This document shows positions 26,280-35,252 of a DNA stretch of 64,000 nucleotides, piece after piece. A program made the position numbers and the translations under genes. This DNA is from Arthrobacter zhaoxinii (GTDB lineage: Bacteria; Actinomycetota; Actinomycetes; Actinomycetales; Micrococcaceae). The stretch spans positions 310,001-374,000 of the forward strand of contig NZ_JANFLT010000006.1 in assembly GCF_024385505.1 (NCBI RefSeq), in the 5' to 3' direction. Numbering within the stretch: position 1 is the stretch's first letter; each line of letters opens with the position of its first letter. The notes beneath the pieces were generated by a model. It did not search any database. It had not been told where the DNA came from and saw only the letters and a list, made by a program, of their open reading frames with translations.

Positions 26280-26933
26280 CTACTTGGCGGCGGACTTCCG
26301 GTCCTTGGCCGCTTTGGCGATCTTCGCGGCGGCTGCGGCCTTGGCGATCTTGGCTGCCTTTGAGGATTTGTCCGACTTGGCCGCCTTCGCCGTTTTGGCT
26401 GCCTTCGCGGTCTTTGCGGCTTTGGCGGTCTTGCCTGCCTTCGCTGCTGCCTTGCCCGCACCCTTGGCGCCGACGGCCGCTGCCGTGCCCATCACCGGCG
26501 TCGGAATGGTGACGACCTTGACCTTGGTCTTCGGCCGCTTGCGGTCCAGGATCAGCGCGGCGGCAATACCGGCCATCCAGGCGTCCTTCGCCAGCCCCAG
26601 ACCGTCGGGGGAGGGGCGGATGCCGTCCGCTTCCGTCATTTCCGGGGTCTTGAGGTACATCCGGATCATGCCGCCGGAGAAGCACCCCAGAACAAGGCCG
26701 GCCAGGCGGCTGGGAACGAACGGGAGCAGCAGGGACAGTCCCACGCAGATCTCCGCGTTGCTCAGCAGCTTGCCGAATTTTGCCGGTTCAATATCCTGCA
26801 CCTGGGGAAAGGCCTTGGCCGCCGATTGCTGCAGGTACGCGGCGCTTTCCGCATCCAGATTGCGCTTGTTGAGACCGGAATTGAGGATGTAGGCGCCGGT
26901 GGTCAGGCGCAGGGGAATGTGGCTGAGTTTCAT
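26280..26933 (-). CDS. DoxX-family membrane protein with Lys/Ala-rich tail
   Basis: A 217-residue protein. Residues 1 to about 135 are DoxX-like with hydrophobic helices (PLRLTTGAYILNSGLNKRNL, NAEICVGLSLLLPFVPSRLA, AWMAGIAAALIL). Residues about 155-217 are nearly only Lys, Ala and Thr in repeats such as KAAKTAKAAKTAKAAKS, similar to the C-terminus of mycobacterial HupB. The tail follows a membrane helix and is probably cytoplasmic. The ATG at 26933 is preceded by a GAAGG-like site on the minus strand. Confidence 0.75.
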   Translation of the reverse strand: MKLSHIPLRLTTGAYILNSGLNKRNLDAESAAYLQQSAAKAFPQVQDIEPAKFGKLLSNAEICVGLSLLLPFVPSRLAGLVLGCFSGGMIRMYLKTPEMTEADGIRPSPDGLGLAKDAWMAGIAAALILDRKRPKTKVKVVTIPTPVMGTAAAVGAKGAGKAAAKAGKTAKAAKTAKAAKTAKAAKSDKSSKAAKIAKAAAAAKIAKAAKDRKSAAK

Positions 26934-27130
26934 GGGAGTCCCTTCACAGACGATGCAGTTTTGAGCCTACGGGCGACGCGGTGCCTGCGCCAGAGTAGAC
27001 GCAGGAACGCACGGTGGCCAAGTACCGGGCAAAAATCCGTGAAACGCGGCTACACAGGTTACTCACCAGTCACCGTGTCTGCTTTCATAAAGGGGTACGC
27101 CGCAGTAGCTGTCGACACAAGAAGGTTCCG

Positions 27131-28027
27131 ATGGAATTCCTCCCGGGCGAGCATCCGCGCCCGCGCCATTTCCTCCTCCATCTAAGCGACACCCACCTGC
27201 TGGGGGGCAGCAGCAGCCTGTACGGGGCAGTGGACAGCCACGCCAATCTCCGGGCCCTCTTCGCGCGCGTCGAGAACAGCGGGCAAAAGCCGGAAGCCAT
27301 CGTTTTCACCGGAGACCTGGCAGACCGCGGCGAGGCACGCGCTTACGCCAAACTCCGCGAGATTGTCCTCCCGGCCGCCGAACGGATGGGAGCCCGGGTG
27401 ATCTGGGCAATGGGCAACCATGACAACCGGGCGGCTTTCCGCGAGGTCCTGCTGAACGAGGCGCCGGAAATGTCTCCGGTGGACCAGGTACACCACCTCG
27501 GCGGACTGCGGATCATCACCCTCGATACCACCGTCCCGGAGTACCACCACGGCGAGCTCAGCGAGGGCCAGCTGGCCTGGCTGCGCCGGGAACTGCAGAC
27601 GGCTGCTCCGGAGGGAACCATCCTGGCGATGCATCATCCGCCGGTTCCCAGCGTGCAGGACCTGGCCGTCCTGGTGGAGCTTCGACAGCAGCACCGGCTG
27701 GCGGATGTCCTGGCGGGCAGCGACGTCCGGGCCATCATCGCCGGACACCTGCACTATTCGACCTTCAGCACCTTCGCCGGGATTCCCGTCTCCGTAGCGT
27801 CGGCCACCTGTTACACCCAGGACCTCGCGACGCCGGGCACACGCGGCCAGGACGCCGGCCAGGGCTACAACATGGTCCACCTGTACGAGGACTCGGTGGT
27901 GCACTCCGTGGTGCCCATGGAGGAAAGCAGCACCGTCGGACAGCAGGTGGGACCGGAGGAAACCGAAACCCGGCTGGCCGAAGCCGGTGTCCGGATCCCG
28001 GAGTCCCGCACGCTCGCGTCAGCTTAG
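27131..28027 (+). CDS. Calcineurin-like metallophosphoesterase (CpdA-like)
   Basis: A 298-residue phosphodiesterase. Five metallophosphoesterase motifs are in order: [37 protein letters not shown] and [10 protein letters not shown]. The pattern is closest to class III cyclic-nucleotide phosphodiesterases such as Rv0805, so cyclic AMP hydrolysis is possible. ATG 27131 has GAAGG five bases before it; the upstream frame is open but non-coding in character. The gene ends in a four-base tail-to-tail overlap with the PPOX gene. Confidence 0.87.
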   Translation: MEFLPGEHPRPRHFLLHLSDTHLLGGSSSLYGAVDSHANLRALFARVENSGQKPEAIVFTGDLADRGEARAYAKLREIVLPAAERMGARVIWAMGNHDNRAAFREVLLNEAPEMSPVDQVHHLGGLRIITLDTTVPEYHHGELSEGQLAWLRRELQTAAPEGTILAMHHPPVPSVQDLAVLVELRQQHRLADVLAGSDVRAIIAGHLHYSTFSTFAGIPVSVASATCYTQDLATPGTRGQDAGQGYNMVHLYEDSVVHSVVPMEESSTVGQQVGPEETETRLAEAGVRIPESRTLASA

Positions 28028-28449
28028 TTCCGTGCCGGTTCCGGACCCAGGTTAAAGAACCGCCCGGTCACGGCCTCGGGCACAATCTCCACGTAGCGGT
28101 ACTTCTCCGTCCGGACCCATGGCTGCAGGGGAAGAAGATCCGCGGCTTCAATCTCGGCGGACGTCTCCAGCATGCGGGTGGTTCCCTTCACGATGACGGA
28201 CCAGGCCTGGTCGCTGTGCACCCCGTCCGCTTCGAAGGCGACATGGGTGTTGACCGCCATTTCCGCCAGCTTCGTGCCCGGCGCGGTGCGGAGGAGGATG
28301 ACGCCGTCGTGCGCCAGATAGTTGATGGGATAGATACTGGGGCGGTTCGCCACACTGACGGCAAGGCGGCCGTGATGCGTGTGTTCCAGATACTTCCAGC
28401 TTTCTTCCGAAGACAGTTCAACGACGGGCGGCAGCTCTTCATTAGTCAT
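28024..28449 (-). CDS. Pyridoxamine 5'-phosphate oxidase family, FMN-binding
   Basis: A 141-residue split-barrel flavin/deazaflavin-binding protein (PPOX/Rv1155-like). It contains [25 protein letters not shown], of which GRLAVSV-N-P-I-P-N is the family core, LRTAPGTKL, and a [10 protein letters not shown] strand. The function is unknown, perhaps stress-linked reduction. ATG 28449 is used; the upstream extension has no homology. It is divergent from the catalase, and the space between them carries the shared 24-base element. Confidence 0.82.
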   Translation of the reverse strand: MTNEELPPVVELSSEESWKYLEHTHHGRLAVSVANRPSIYPINYLAHDGVILLRTAPGTKLAEMAVNTHVAFEADGVHSDQAWSVIVKGTTRMLETSAEIEAADLLPLQPWVRTEKYRYVEIVPEAVTGRFFNLGPEPARN

Positions 28450-28483
28450 GCTCACAGTGTGCCAACGGTGCTTCCCGGCCGCC

Positions 28484-28507
28484 ACCATCAGGTTGCTTAT
28501 CAACTTG
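28484..28507. promoter_or_regulatory. Shared 24-base element between PPOX and katA genes, copy 1
   Basis: accatcaggttgcttatcaa plus CTTG. The same sequence with one mismatch occurs on the other strand at 33536-33559. It contains the near-palindrome GTTGC-TTAT-CAAC. It lies between divergent genes in both places, so a common regulator site is likely. Confidence 0.5.
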
Positions 28508-28589
28508 ACTCGCTCCCTGACCTTGCAACAGAGTGGAGTAGGTAGTATTGCCAGCCAGCAATAGACCTCACCACCGAGGAGCACACGTT

Positions 28590-30263
28590 ATGACAGACGC
28601 AGAACAGCAGCATTCCACTACCGGCCAGAACGACGCCGGAGACCCGAAGACCCTGACCACACGCCAGGGACACCCGGTCTACGACAACCAGAACACCCGG
28701 ACTGTGGGAGCCCGTGGCCCGGCCACGCTGGAGAACTACCAGCTCCTCGAGAAGATCAGCCACTTCGACCGTGAGCGGATCCCCGAGCGCGTAGTCCACG
28801 CCCGCGGTTTCGTGGCGTACGGCGAGTTCGAAGCTTCCGGCAAGTGGGGCGACGAGCCCATCGCCAAGTACACCCGCGCCAAGCTTTTCTCCGAACCCGG
28901 CAAGAAGACCGATGTTGCCATCCGCTTCTCTTCCGTGATCGGCGGACGGGACTCTTCCGAGGCTGCACGCGACCCCCGCGGCTTCGCCATCAAGTTCTAC
29001 ACCGAAGACGGCAACTGGGACATGGTCGGCAACAACCTGGGTGTCTTCTTCATCCGCGATGCCATCAAGTTCCCCGACGTGATCCACTCCCTGAAGCCGG
29101 ACCCCGTCACCTTCCGCCAGGAACCGGCCCGCATCTTCGACTTCATGTCGCAGACTCCCGAAGCCATGCACATGCTGGTGAACCTCTTCAGCCCGCGCGG
29201 CATCCCCGCGGACTACCGCCACATGCAGGGCTTCGGCGTGAACACCTACCGCTGGGTCAACGCCGCAGGTGAATCCAAGCTGGTCAAGTACCACTGGCTC
29301 CCGCAGCAGGGCGTGAAGTCCCTGACCGAGGAAGACGCAGCGAACATCCAGGCCAACGACCTGGGTCACGCCTCGAAGGACCTCTACGAGGCCATCGAAC
29401 GCGGCGACTACCCCAAGTGGGACCTCTACGTTCAGCTCATGGATGACCACGATCATCCGGAACTGGACTTCGATCCGCTGGACGACACCAAGACCTGGCC
29501 GGAGCAGGAGTTTGAGCCCAAGTACGTGGGCACCATGACCCTGAACCGCAACATCACGGACCACCACAACGAAAACGAGCAGATCGCTTTCGGTACCGGT
29601 GTCCTGGTGGACGGCCTGGACTTCTCCGACGACAAGATGCTCGTTGGCCGTACGTTCAGCTACTCGGACACGCAGCGTTACCGCGTGGGCCCGAACTACC
29701 TGCAGCTCCCGGTGAACTCCGCGAAGAACGCACGCGTGGCGACCAACCAGCGCGGCGGGCAGATGTCCTACGGTACCGACCTCGCGCCGGGCCAGAACCC
29801 GCACGTGAACTACGAGCCGAACATCACCGGCGGCCTGCAGGAAGCCTCCAAGCCGGAACAGGCCGAAGTCGGCCCCGAGCTTGAAGGCCGCCTTACCCGC
29901 GCCCGCCTGCCCCGCACGAACGACTACATGCAGGCCGGCCAGCGCTACCAGCTGATGGAGCAGTGGGAGAAGGACGACCTGGTCGCCAACTTCATTGCCA
30001 ACGTCGGCCAGGCAGCCCGCCCGGTGCAGGAGCGCATGCTCTGGCACTTCTACATGACCGATGACGAGCTGGGCGCACGCGTCGGCGAGGGCCTGGGCAT
30101 CAGCCTGGACGAGATCAAGGATCTCGGCCCGCTGGCCACCCAGACGCTCAACGAGGAAGAAACCGAGCGGATGAAGAACCTGGGCCACAACGGTCCCCGG
30201 AACGTTGAAGGCCTCACCATGACCCACTGCGTGCCCAACGAGCACGTAGTAGTCACCCGGTAA
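28590..30263 (+). CDS. katA: Catalase (monofunctional heme enzyme)
   Basis: A 557-residue hydrogen-peroxide catalase of the cytosol. The distal His is in ERVVHARGF, the Asn in [12 protein letters not shown], the heme-ligand Tyr in [14 protein letters not shown] (Tyr of FSYSD), all properly spaced. An N-terminal extension ([25 protein letters not shown]) precedes the core, and the C-terminal helices are present. The start is the ATG at 28590 with AGGAG 8 bases upstream. It is monocistronic and ends before a strong terminator. Confidence 0.95.
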   Translation: MTDAEQQHSTTGQNDAGDPKTLTTRQGHPVYDNQNTRTVGARGPATLENYQLLEKISHFDRERIPERVVHARGFVAYGEFEASGKWGDEPIAKYTRAKLFSEPGKKTDVAIRFSSVIGGRDSSEAARDPRGFAIKFYTEDGNWDMVGNNLGVFFIRDAIKFPDVIHSLKPDPVTFRQEPARIFDFMSQTPEAMHMLVNLFSPRGIPADYRHMQGFGVNTYRWVNAAGESKLVKYHWLPQQGVKSLTEEDAANIQANDLGHASKDLYEAIERGDYPKWDLYVQLMDDHDHPELDFDPLDDTKTWPEQEFEPKYVGTMTLNRNITDHHNENEQIAFGTGVLVDGLDFSDDKMLVGRTFSYSDTQRYRVGPNYLQLPVNSAKNARVATNQRGGQMSYGTDLAPGQNPHVNYEPNITGGLQEASKPEQAEVGPELEGRLTRARLPRTNDYMQAGQRYQLMEQWEKDDLVANFIANVGQAARPVQERMLWHFYMTDDELGARVGEGLGISLDEIKDLGPLATQTLNEEETERMKNLGHNGPRNVEGLTMTHCVPNEHVVVTR

Positions 30264-30276
30264 AGCACTTCGTCAT

Positions 30277-30323
30277 AACGACGGCGCGGACGCACTTCGG
30301 TGCGGTTCGCGCCGTCGTTGTTT
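30277..30323 (+). terminator. Terminator after katA
   Basis: A perfect 12-bp stem (30277-30288 with 30308-30319) with a 19-base loop, followed by GTTT. It also faces the convergent Stealth gene and may serve both. Confidence 0.75.
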
Positions 30324-30328
30324 AACCC

Positions 30329-31924
30329 CTACTTTTCCCAGGGAGCCCGGACCGGGAAGTACTTTTCGAGGAAATCCGTCACCCGTTCGGCCCGTTCCGC
30401 CGCGGGGACTTCGGGGAAGCTTCCGTCATTGAGGCAGAACATGTCCTTGTGGCGTTTGGCCAGCAACCGGTCCATCGCCTTCAGGCCGGAGTAACTGGTG
30501 GTGTCCACGTACTTCACCTTTGCCGTTTCCTGGGTGACCGCCCGCCCGGTGAGCAGCGCGTAGTAGTGATAGAGCGAGTTGGTCACGGAGATGTTGTCCT
30601 TGGCCCGGAAGGTGCTGGCGGCCGTCGCGGCGAATTCCTCGGGGAATTCCTCCTCCATTTCCAACAGGACACTGCGGCGCAGGGGCGCTGCCGTGTGTTC
30701 CAGATGGCGGGTGGTGACCCGGCCGAAGCGTTCCCAGAGCAGCCGCCGGTTCACCCTCGCAGCATTCTCGAAGCCGCTGCGCTCCGGGTCGTTGGCACCC
30801 AGGCCAATCCGGGTGCTGGCTTCGATGAACTTGGTGATTCCGCCGGGGGAGAAGAACATGTCCGGGGCCACCGGGCGGCCGAAAAACATGTCGTCATTGG
30901 AGTACAGGAAGTGCTCCGCCAGTCCCGGGATGTGCTGCAGCTGGGCTTCGACCGCCTGCGAGTTATGCGTTGGTAGCACGGAGGGGTCCTTGAAATGCGT
31001 AGCCGCCGGCACGAAGGTCACGGACGGATGCTCAGCGAGCCACTCAGGCCGGGGGGAATCCGAGGCAATGAAGATGCGGCGGATCCAGGGCACGAACATG
31101 TGCACCGAGCGGAGGGCGTATTTCAGCTCGTTGATCTGCCGGAACCGGGCCTCGTGGTCGTCGCCTTCGCCCACCACGGCGCCGCTCATCCGGGCGGCGC
31201 GGGCGGCTTGGAACTCGGGGGAACTGCCGTCCACCCAGGAGAACACCAGATCAATGTCGAACCGGATGTCCGTGGCGTGGTCCGCGAACATGTTCTCGAT
31301 GGTCGGCCAGAGAAGCCCGTGCTTTTCCACGGTGCCGCGGACCGCCTCGCTTGCCGGGAGGGTGCGGCGGGTCAGGGAGTTTTCGACCGGCAGGGTGATG
31401 TTCTCCCCCTCCAGATCCCAGAGTTCAATCTGCACTCCGGCGGCCGCGGATATCAGCAGGTTGGTGCCGGTGAAGGCGCGGGGCCGGTAGACACGGATGA
31501 TCCGTGCCTTCTCGCTGGAGGAGAGGCTGCCGTCAGCGATCAACAGGGTCCGGCTCTTTTTGGTATCCACGGTGCGGGCATAGAAGGGCTCGTCGCGGCA
31601 GGCCTCGACCATCGCCTTCCGCAGCTGTCCGCGGTTCCGGAGGTCGACGGCGATGACCGGACGCTGGTCGTTGCCGCGGACCAGAAGGTAGGTCACGCCG
31701 GCGTCGTCCAGGACCCGGCGGACAAACAGGAGGTCCTCCACCATGGCCTCGTGCGGCGTCAGCCCGGTGTCCATGAGGGTCAGGCGGCCCCTGACAAGGT
31801 CGACATTCGGGCGCTGCTCCACCCGGTGGAGCACCGCGGGGGAAGCGGCCTGCAGGATCTCCGGCTCGAGATCGGGTTCCGGGGATCCGAAGTAGACATC
31901 GTGTTCGGCGGCTGTATCGGTAAT
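30329..31924 (-). CDS. Stealth-family hexose-1-phosphotransferase, probable ATT start
   Basis: A 531-residue protein, counting from an ATT at 31924. All Stealth conserved regions are present: DIDLVFSWVDGSSPEF (CR1), RFRQINELKYALRSVHMF and PWIRRIFIASDSP (CR2), THNSQAVEAQLQHIPGLAEHFLYSNDDMFFG in part (CR3), and CLNDGSF at the C-terminus (CR4). The family makes sugar-phosphate bonds in surface polysaccharides. No ATG, GTG or TTG is in frame before a weak GTG at 31834, whereas a perfect AGGAGG (31930-31935) sits 5 bases before the ATT, and the 30 intervening codons look coding. Confidence 0.82.
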   Translation of the reverse strand: MTDTAAEHDVYFGSPEPDLEPEILQAASPAVLHRVEQRPNVDLVRGRLTLMDTGLTPHEAMVEDLLFVRRVLDDAGVTYLLVRGNDQRPVIAVDLRNRGQLRKAMVEACRDEPFYARTVDTKKSRTLLIADGSLSSSEKARIIRVYRPRAFTGTNLLISAAAGVQIELWDLEGENITLPVENSLTRRTLPASEAVRGTVEKHGLLWPTIENMFADHATDIRFDIDLVFSWVDGSSPEFQAARAARMSGAVVGEGDDHEARFRQINELKYALRSVHMFVPWIRRIFIASDSPRPEWLAEHPSVTFVPAATHFKDPSVLPTHNSQAVEAQLQHIPGLAEHFLYSNDDMFFGRPVAPDMFFSPGGITKFIEASTRIGLGANDPERSGFENAARVNRRLLWERFGRVTTRHLEHTAAPLRRSVLLEMEEEFPEEFAATAASTFRAKDNISVTNSLYHYYALLTGRAVTQETAKVKYVDTTSYSGLKAMDRLLAKRHKDMFCLNDGSFPEVPAAERAERVTDFLEKYFPVRAPWEK

Positions 31925-32108
31925 GGGAACCTCCTAGGGCGGGTGGGCGCCCACAATGCGGGCGCTGATGAGTGCTGCGCTGCACGGGAACTGCTGCCGG
32001 GCGTCCGGCGGGTCCTTCAAGATGCGCCGGGGATGCTCCGAATGCTATGTGCTCAACTGCGGGCCGCCAGTAGCATTGTCTTCGGACACGGACATTCCGG
32101 GAGTAGAT

Positions 32109-32813
32109 GTGGGATACCGTAACACCGCCCGTGGCAGCACCGCCCAACAAGCCACGGCTCGTAACATAACCGCCCGTAACACTGGCCTGCTCGCGGCAGC
32201 ATTGCTCCTCACCAGTATCTCATCCTGTGCTGCGCCGCCGCAGGAGGACCCGACGTCGTCCGCCCCACAGTGGTCCAGCTATACGACGGCGGATGGCAGC
32301 CTGCGCTTCGAGCACCCGTCGGAGTGGAAGATCACGGAGGTGCCGGCTCTTGCGAACGATCCTGCGGGCGGGGTGTCCCTGGAGGTTCTCGACGGCGGCG
32401 GCCGGATACTGGCACGGCTGGACACGGGCGTCATTACGGACCTGAGCTGCACCGAGCCCGCCGCACCGGCATCCTACGTGGAGTACGAGAGCGTCCCGAT
32501 GCCTGAGCTGGACTCGATGCAGGGGACCGACCAGCGTTTCGTCTACCGCTCCCTGGCACCGTCCGGGCCACGCAATGCCCAGGCAACCTACGCCGTGGTG
32601 AGCGGCGGTCAGGAAGGCCAAGGCCAGTGCGGACTGTTCGATTTCGTTACGCTGACCGACTCGAGCGGGGGACGGTTTGCGGGGGAGTACGGGGACGGTT
32701 CCGGGGATGCGCAGGACACGGATACCTATCTCGACGGTGCCGAACGGTACCGGGAGACGCAGGAATACAGCGACATCAAGGAGATGCTGACATCCCTGCG
32801 CAACGCGGACTAA
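32109..32813 (+). CDS. Secreted lipoprotein, unknown function
   Basis: A 234-residue protein with an unusually basic/Thr-rich start, then a hydrophobic stretch (TGLLAAALLLTSISSC) ending in a lipobox-like ISSC at about residue 38. The mature part has YTTADGSLRFEHPSEWKITEV, resembling PsbP-like or photosystem-type beta folds in pattern, and is acidic at the end. The GTG at 32109 is 6 bases after GGGAG. No family name can be given. It overlaps the convergent GNAT gene by its stop codon. Confidence 0.65.
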   Translation: MGYRNTARGSTAQQATARNITARNTGLLAAALLLTSISSCAAPPQEDPTSSAPQWSSYTTADGSLRFEHPSEWKITEVPALANDPAGGVSLEVLDGGGRILARLDTGVITDLSCTEPAAPASYVEYESVPMPELDSMQGTDQRFVYRSLAPSGPRNAQATYAVVSGGQEGQGQCGLFDFVTLTDSSGGRFAGEYGDGSGDAQDTDTYLDGAERYRETQEYSDIKEMLTSLRNAD

Positions 32814-33457
32814 CGGACTGTTTCAGCTCTGGCTTGCTGCCCGCGGGTGCCCATGGTGGGGGCCGCGCGCCGTCGTCGGGCCTGCCGTGGGGTCCGGACA
32901 GCGAAACGGGACCAGTGTTCGCGTGGAATGAGTCTTCGGTACTCCGGGTTCCCGGCGAGGTAGGCCCGCGTCTGCGGGCAGAACGGCAGCACCGGAAGAC
33001 GGCGGCGCAGCGCATCAGCGAGCACGGCTTCAATCAACAGGGTGTGGACCTTCTTCCGCCGGTAGTCCGGGTCCACGCTGACTCGCAGGGCCCAGAGTTC
33101 GGCACCGTGCATTTCATACTTCAGGTGGGCCACCAGGGTCCCGTCGACGAAGAGTTCGTACCTGCCGTGGAGATGGTTGTTGTAGGTAGTGGTGTTCTCC
33201 GGCGTCACCTTTTGGGGTTTCAGCGCCCGTTCCCGGCCCCGGCTGGTGTCGGGACGTCCTTCCAGCGCCGCCAGGACCGTCAGATACCGTTCCCTGGTCG
33301 CTCCGTCCTGGACGCCGGCAAGGTCTTCGGCGGCTGAGGCAACCAGGTCCTGCAGGTCACTGGTGGAGAGATCGCCGATGTTGTGGGGAAGCTCAGCGAG
33401 TTTCGGTGCCGCGTCCGGGGCGGCGAGGGTGGCTTCAAGGGTGATGGGGGAATTCAC
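32810..33457 (-). CDS. GNAT-like N-acetyltransferase (COG2388-like)
   Basis: About 215 residues. The core ends with YELFVDGTLVAHLKYEM, ELWALRVSVDPDYRRKKVHTLLIEAVLADA (V..dYRrkKvH acyl-CoA loop) and LPVLPFCPQTRAYLAGNPEY, which match small YidJ-like acetyltransferases with the C-terminal Cys/Tyr region. Residues 1-110 are a helical region without known domain, and the last 25 are Arg-rich. A GTG at 33457 with GGAG seven bases upstream is chosen. Confidence 0.68.
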   Translation of the reverse strand: MNSPITLEATLAAPDAAPKLAELPHNIGDLSTSDLQDLVASAAEDLAGVQDGATRERYLTVLAALEGRPDTSRGRERALKPQKVTPENTTTYNNHLHGRYELFVDGTLVAHLKYEMHGAELWALRVSVDPDYRRKKVHTLLIEAVLADALRRRLPVLPFCPQTRAYLAGNPEYRRLIPREHWSRFAVRTPRQARRRRAAPTMGTRGQQARAETVR

Positions 33458-33535
33458 AGCAGGCTCCGCGCAAGTAGAACTATGCGGACAGCTGCTGGAC
33501 CACGCCTTGAGCATAGCTGCGGAAAAGGGTGTCAC

Positions 33536-33559
33536 CAAATTGATAAGCAACCTGATGGT
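33536..33559. promoter_or_regulatory. Shared 24-base element, copy 2
   Basis: This is the inverted copy of 28484-28507 (23 of 24 bases match). It lies between the divergent GNAT and DUF6318 lipoprotein genes. Confidence 0.5.
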
Positions 33560-33678
33560 TCCAACCACTCTGGTGCCCTGTGGATAAGTCGCTAGGCTCT
33601 GCAGCGGCCTGACTACTATGGCCGAACCGGCTGCCGGATCCTGTGTTTCGCGGCCTTCCCAACCTTGGGGGTTTTCGA

Positions 33679-34359
33679 ATGCGTAGAAGTTCCGTTCCCC
33701 GTGATTCGGTGCGGTTGAAACTCCTGGCTGCTGCCGCTGCGGTGCCGTTGCTCTTCCTTACGGCGTGTTCGGGAGCGTCCGGGGATCCCGGGGGCGGGGA
33801 GTCGGCCCCAGGTCAGACTTCCTCGGCGACGGTGTCGCCCACTCCCACGCCGACGTCGACTCCCACGCCGAGCGCCAAGTACAAGCCGGCATCGGCGGAG
33901 GGCCCGGCGGAGAATGTCCCGCTGCCCGTGATGCCGGAGGAAGCGAAGGTGCAGTCGAAGGAAGGGCTCGAGGCGTTCGCCCGGTACTGGTATGACCTGG
34001 TCAACTACGGCTATGAGACCGGTAACGTGACGCCCGTCCAGAAGACTAGCAGTCCCGACTGCGCGGCCTGTCTAAACTACTACAAAGTCGTAGAACAAGG
34101 GTTTATCGGCAACGACTGGATTGTCCAAGGTCAAATCGACATTCAAGACGCCTACTCTGAGTTTGTCCTGACGCCGCAGGGGCGCTACCAAGTGTTGGTC
34201 GTTCTCCAGCAGAAGGATATGGAATTTCACGGTCCGTCCGGTATCCAGAGTATCGACGATGGTGACGCGGCTCCTGCGGCTCAGCTGTTCGAGGCGAGTT
34301 ATGCCGGGGGACAGTGGACTCTTATCTTCATCGACACGATAAAAAAGTCTGCGCGATGA
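33679..34359 (+). CDS. DUF6318-family lipoprotein, first copy
   Basis: A 226-residue lipoprotein. A positively charged N-terminus, hydrophobic helix and LLFLTACSG lipobox (Cys about 30) are followed by a Ser/Thr/Pro-rich stalk (TPTPTSTPTPS) and a globular domain with SKEGLEAFARYWYDLVNYGYETG, SPDCAACLNYYKVVEQGF and LTPQGRYQVLVVLQQ. The domain matches that of the gene at 35246. Two conserved Cys in the domain (CAAC) may form a disulfide or bind a ligand. Function unknown. Confidence 0.75.
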   Translation: MRRSSVPRDSVRLKLLAAAAAVPLLFLTACSGASGDPGGGESAPGQTSSATVSPTPTPTSTPTPSAKYKPASAEGPAENVPLPVMPEEAKVQSKEGLEAFARYWYDLVNYGYETGNVTPVQKTSSPDCAACLNYYKVVEQGFIGNDWIVQGQIDIQDAYSEFVLTPQGRYQVLVVLQQKDMEFHGPSGIQSIDDGDAAPAAQLFEASYAGGQWTLIFIDTIKKSAR

Positions 34360-35252
34360 GGGCAACAAAGGGCTACTCCTACAACCTGCTGGCCGCAGCC
34401 TTGCTGGTGTTTCCGATGGTAGGAAATGGTGGTGGTGCCGCCGGTGACGGATCCTTCGTTGACGGCACAAATGTGGGTGGCTCTGCCGTCTATCATGAAG
34501 ACCCTAGTAGCGGAATGTGGACTTCAATGCCGGTCGGCATCCCAGATGATCCCTTCGGGTTTCGTTTCGAGCCGGTCTGTTTTGACCACCTGGCTGGAAA
34601 CGTGGAGTGTCTAGCCGCAAACCAAGCTGCTTGTACGGCCGGGGAAAACGGGCGGCTGGTCTTCTGGTTCAGGGGCCTGAAGATTCGGGACCGTGCATTG
34701 TGGGAAAAGGTCGAGGAAACTCCCTCGTGCATTTACTCGGAAGAGCCGGTGGATGTGGGGGAGCGGATCCAGGAGCAGATCCTGACTGCGTTCCAGGAAC
34801 GCCCGATCGCTGCCGGGAAACTCACCCTCCAGCCCAGCCCGCACACCCTGGTCGGGATGGAAACCAACGTCTACGTTGAGGCTGTTGAGCAGGTCTTCGA
34901 AATGGTTCTTCTGGACCAGACGATCAGGATTATTGCCACCCCCACCGAATACGAAGTGAACTACGGCGACGGCTCCGTCTATGGTCCCACTGGTGTTCCG
35001 GGAGGACCCCTGCATCAGGACCGCTGGGGTGAGCAGACCCAAACCAGTCACCAGTACTCGGTCAGCGGGGACTATCAAGTGGGAGCGACGGTCCACTTCT
35101 CCGGAACGTACTCAGTGAACGGCGGACCGATGATTCCCATCGACGGACGCGCAGCGGTGTCCTCCGAACCTCAGACTCTGCGTGTATGGCGGGCAGAAAC
35201 CCGCAGCGTCGCCGACAACTGCTTGGTCAACCCCGGAGGTGTTGGATGCTAG
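34356..35252 (+). CDS. Secreted PKD-like domain protein, unknown function
   Basis: A 298-residue exported protein (signal-like LLAAALLVFPMVGNGGG). Residues about 60-140 contain four Cys (VCFDHLAGNVECLA, TAGENG), and the C-terminal half has a PKD-like fold: YEVNYGDGSVYGPTG, HQYSVSGDYQVGATVHFSG, a pattern found in surface and adhesion proteins. The ATG overlaps the stop of the previous gene (ATGA). It is flanked on both sides by DUF6318 paralogues, implying a three-gene operon. Confidence 0.65.
   Translation: MRATKGYSYNLLAAALLVFPMVGNGGGAAGDGSFVDGTNVGGSAVYHEDPSSGMWTSMPVGIPDDPFGFRFEPVCFDHLAGNVECLAANQAACTAGENGRLVFWFRGLKIRDRALWEKVEETPSCIYSEEPVDVGERIQEQILTAFQERPIAAGKLTLQPSPHTLVGMETNVYVEAVEQVFEMVLLDQTIRIIATPTEYEVNYGDGSVYGPTGVPGGPLHQDRWGEQTQTSHQYSVSGDYQVGATVHFSGTYSVNGGPMIPIDGRAAVSSEPQTLRVWRAETRSVADNCLVNPGGVGC

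Noticed and set aside
26934-27130. Riboswitch in the 196-base leader of the metallophosphoesterase
   Set aside because: CACGGTG and CACCGTG can pair over about 50 bases, but no conserved core of a known riboswitch class was recognised.
28500-30245. 581-codon open frame antisense to katA
   Set aside because: Same cause; the catalase frame is complete and conserved.
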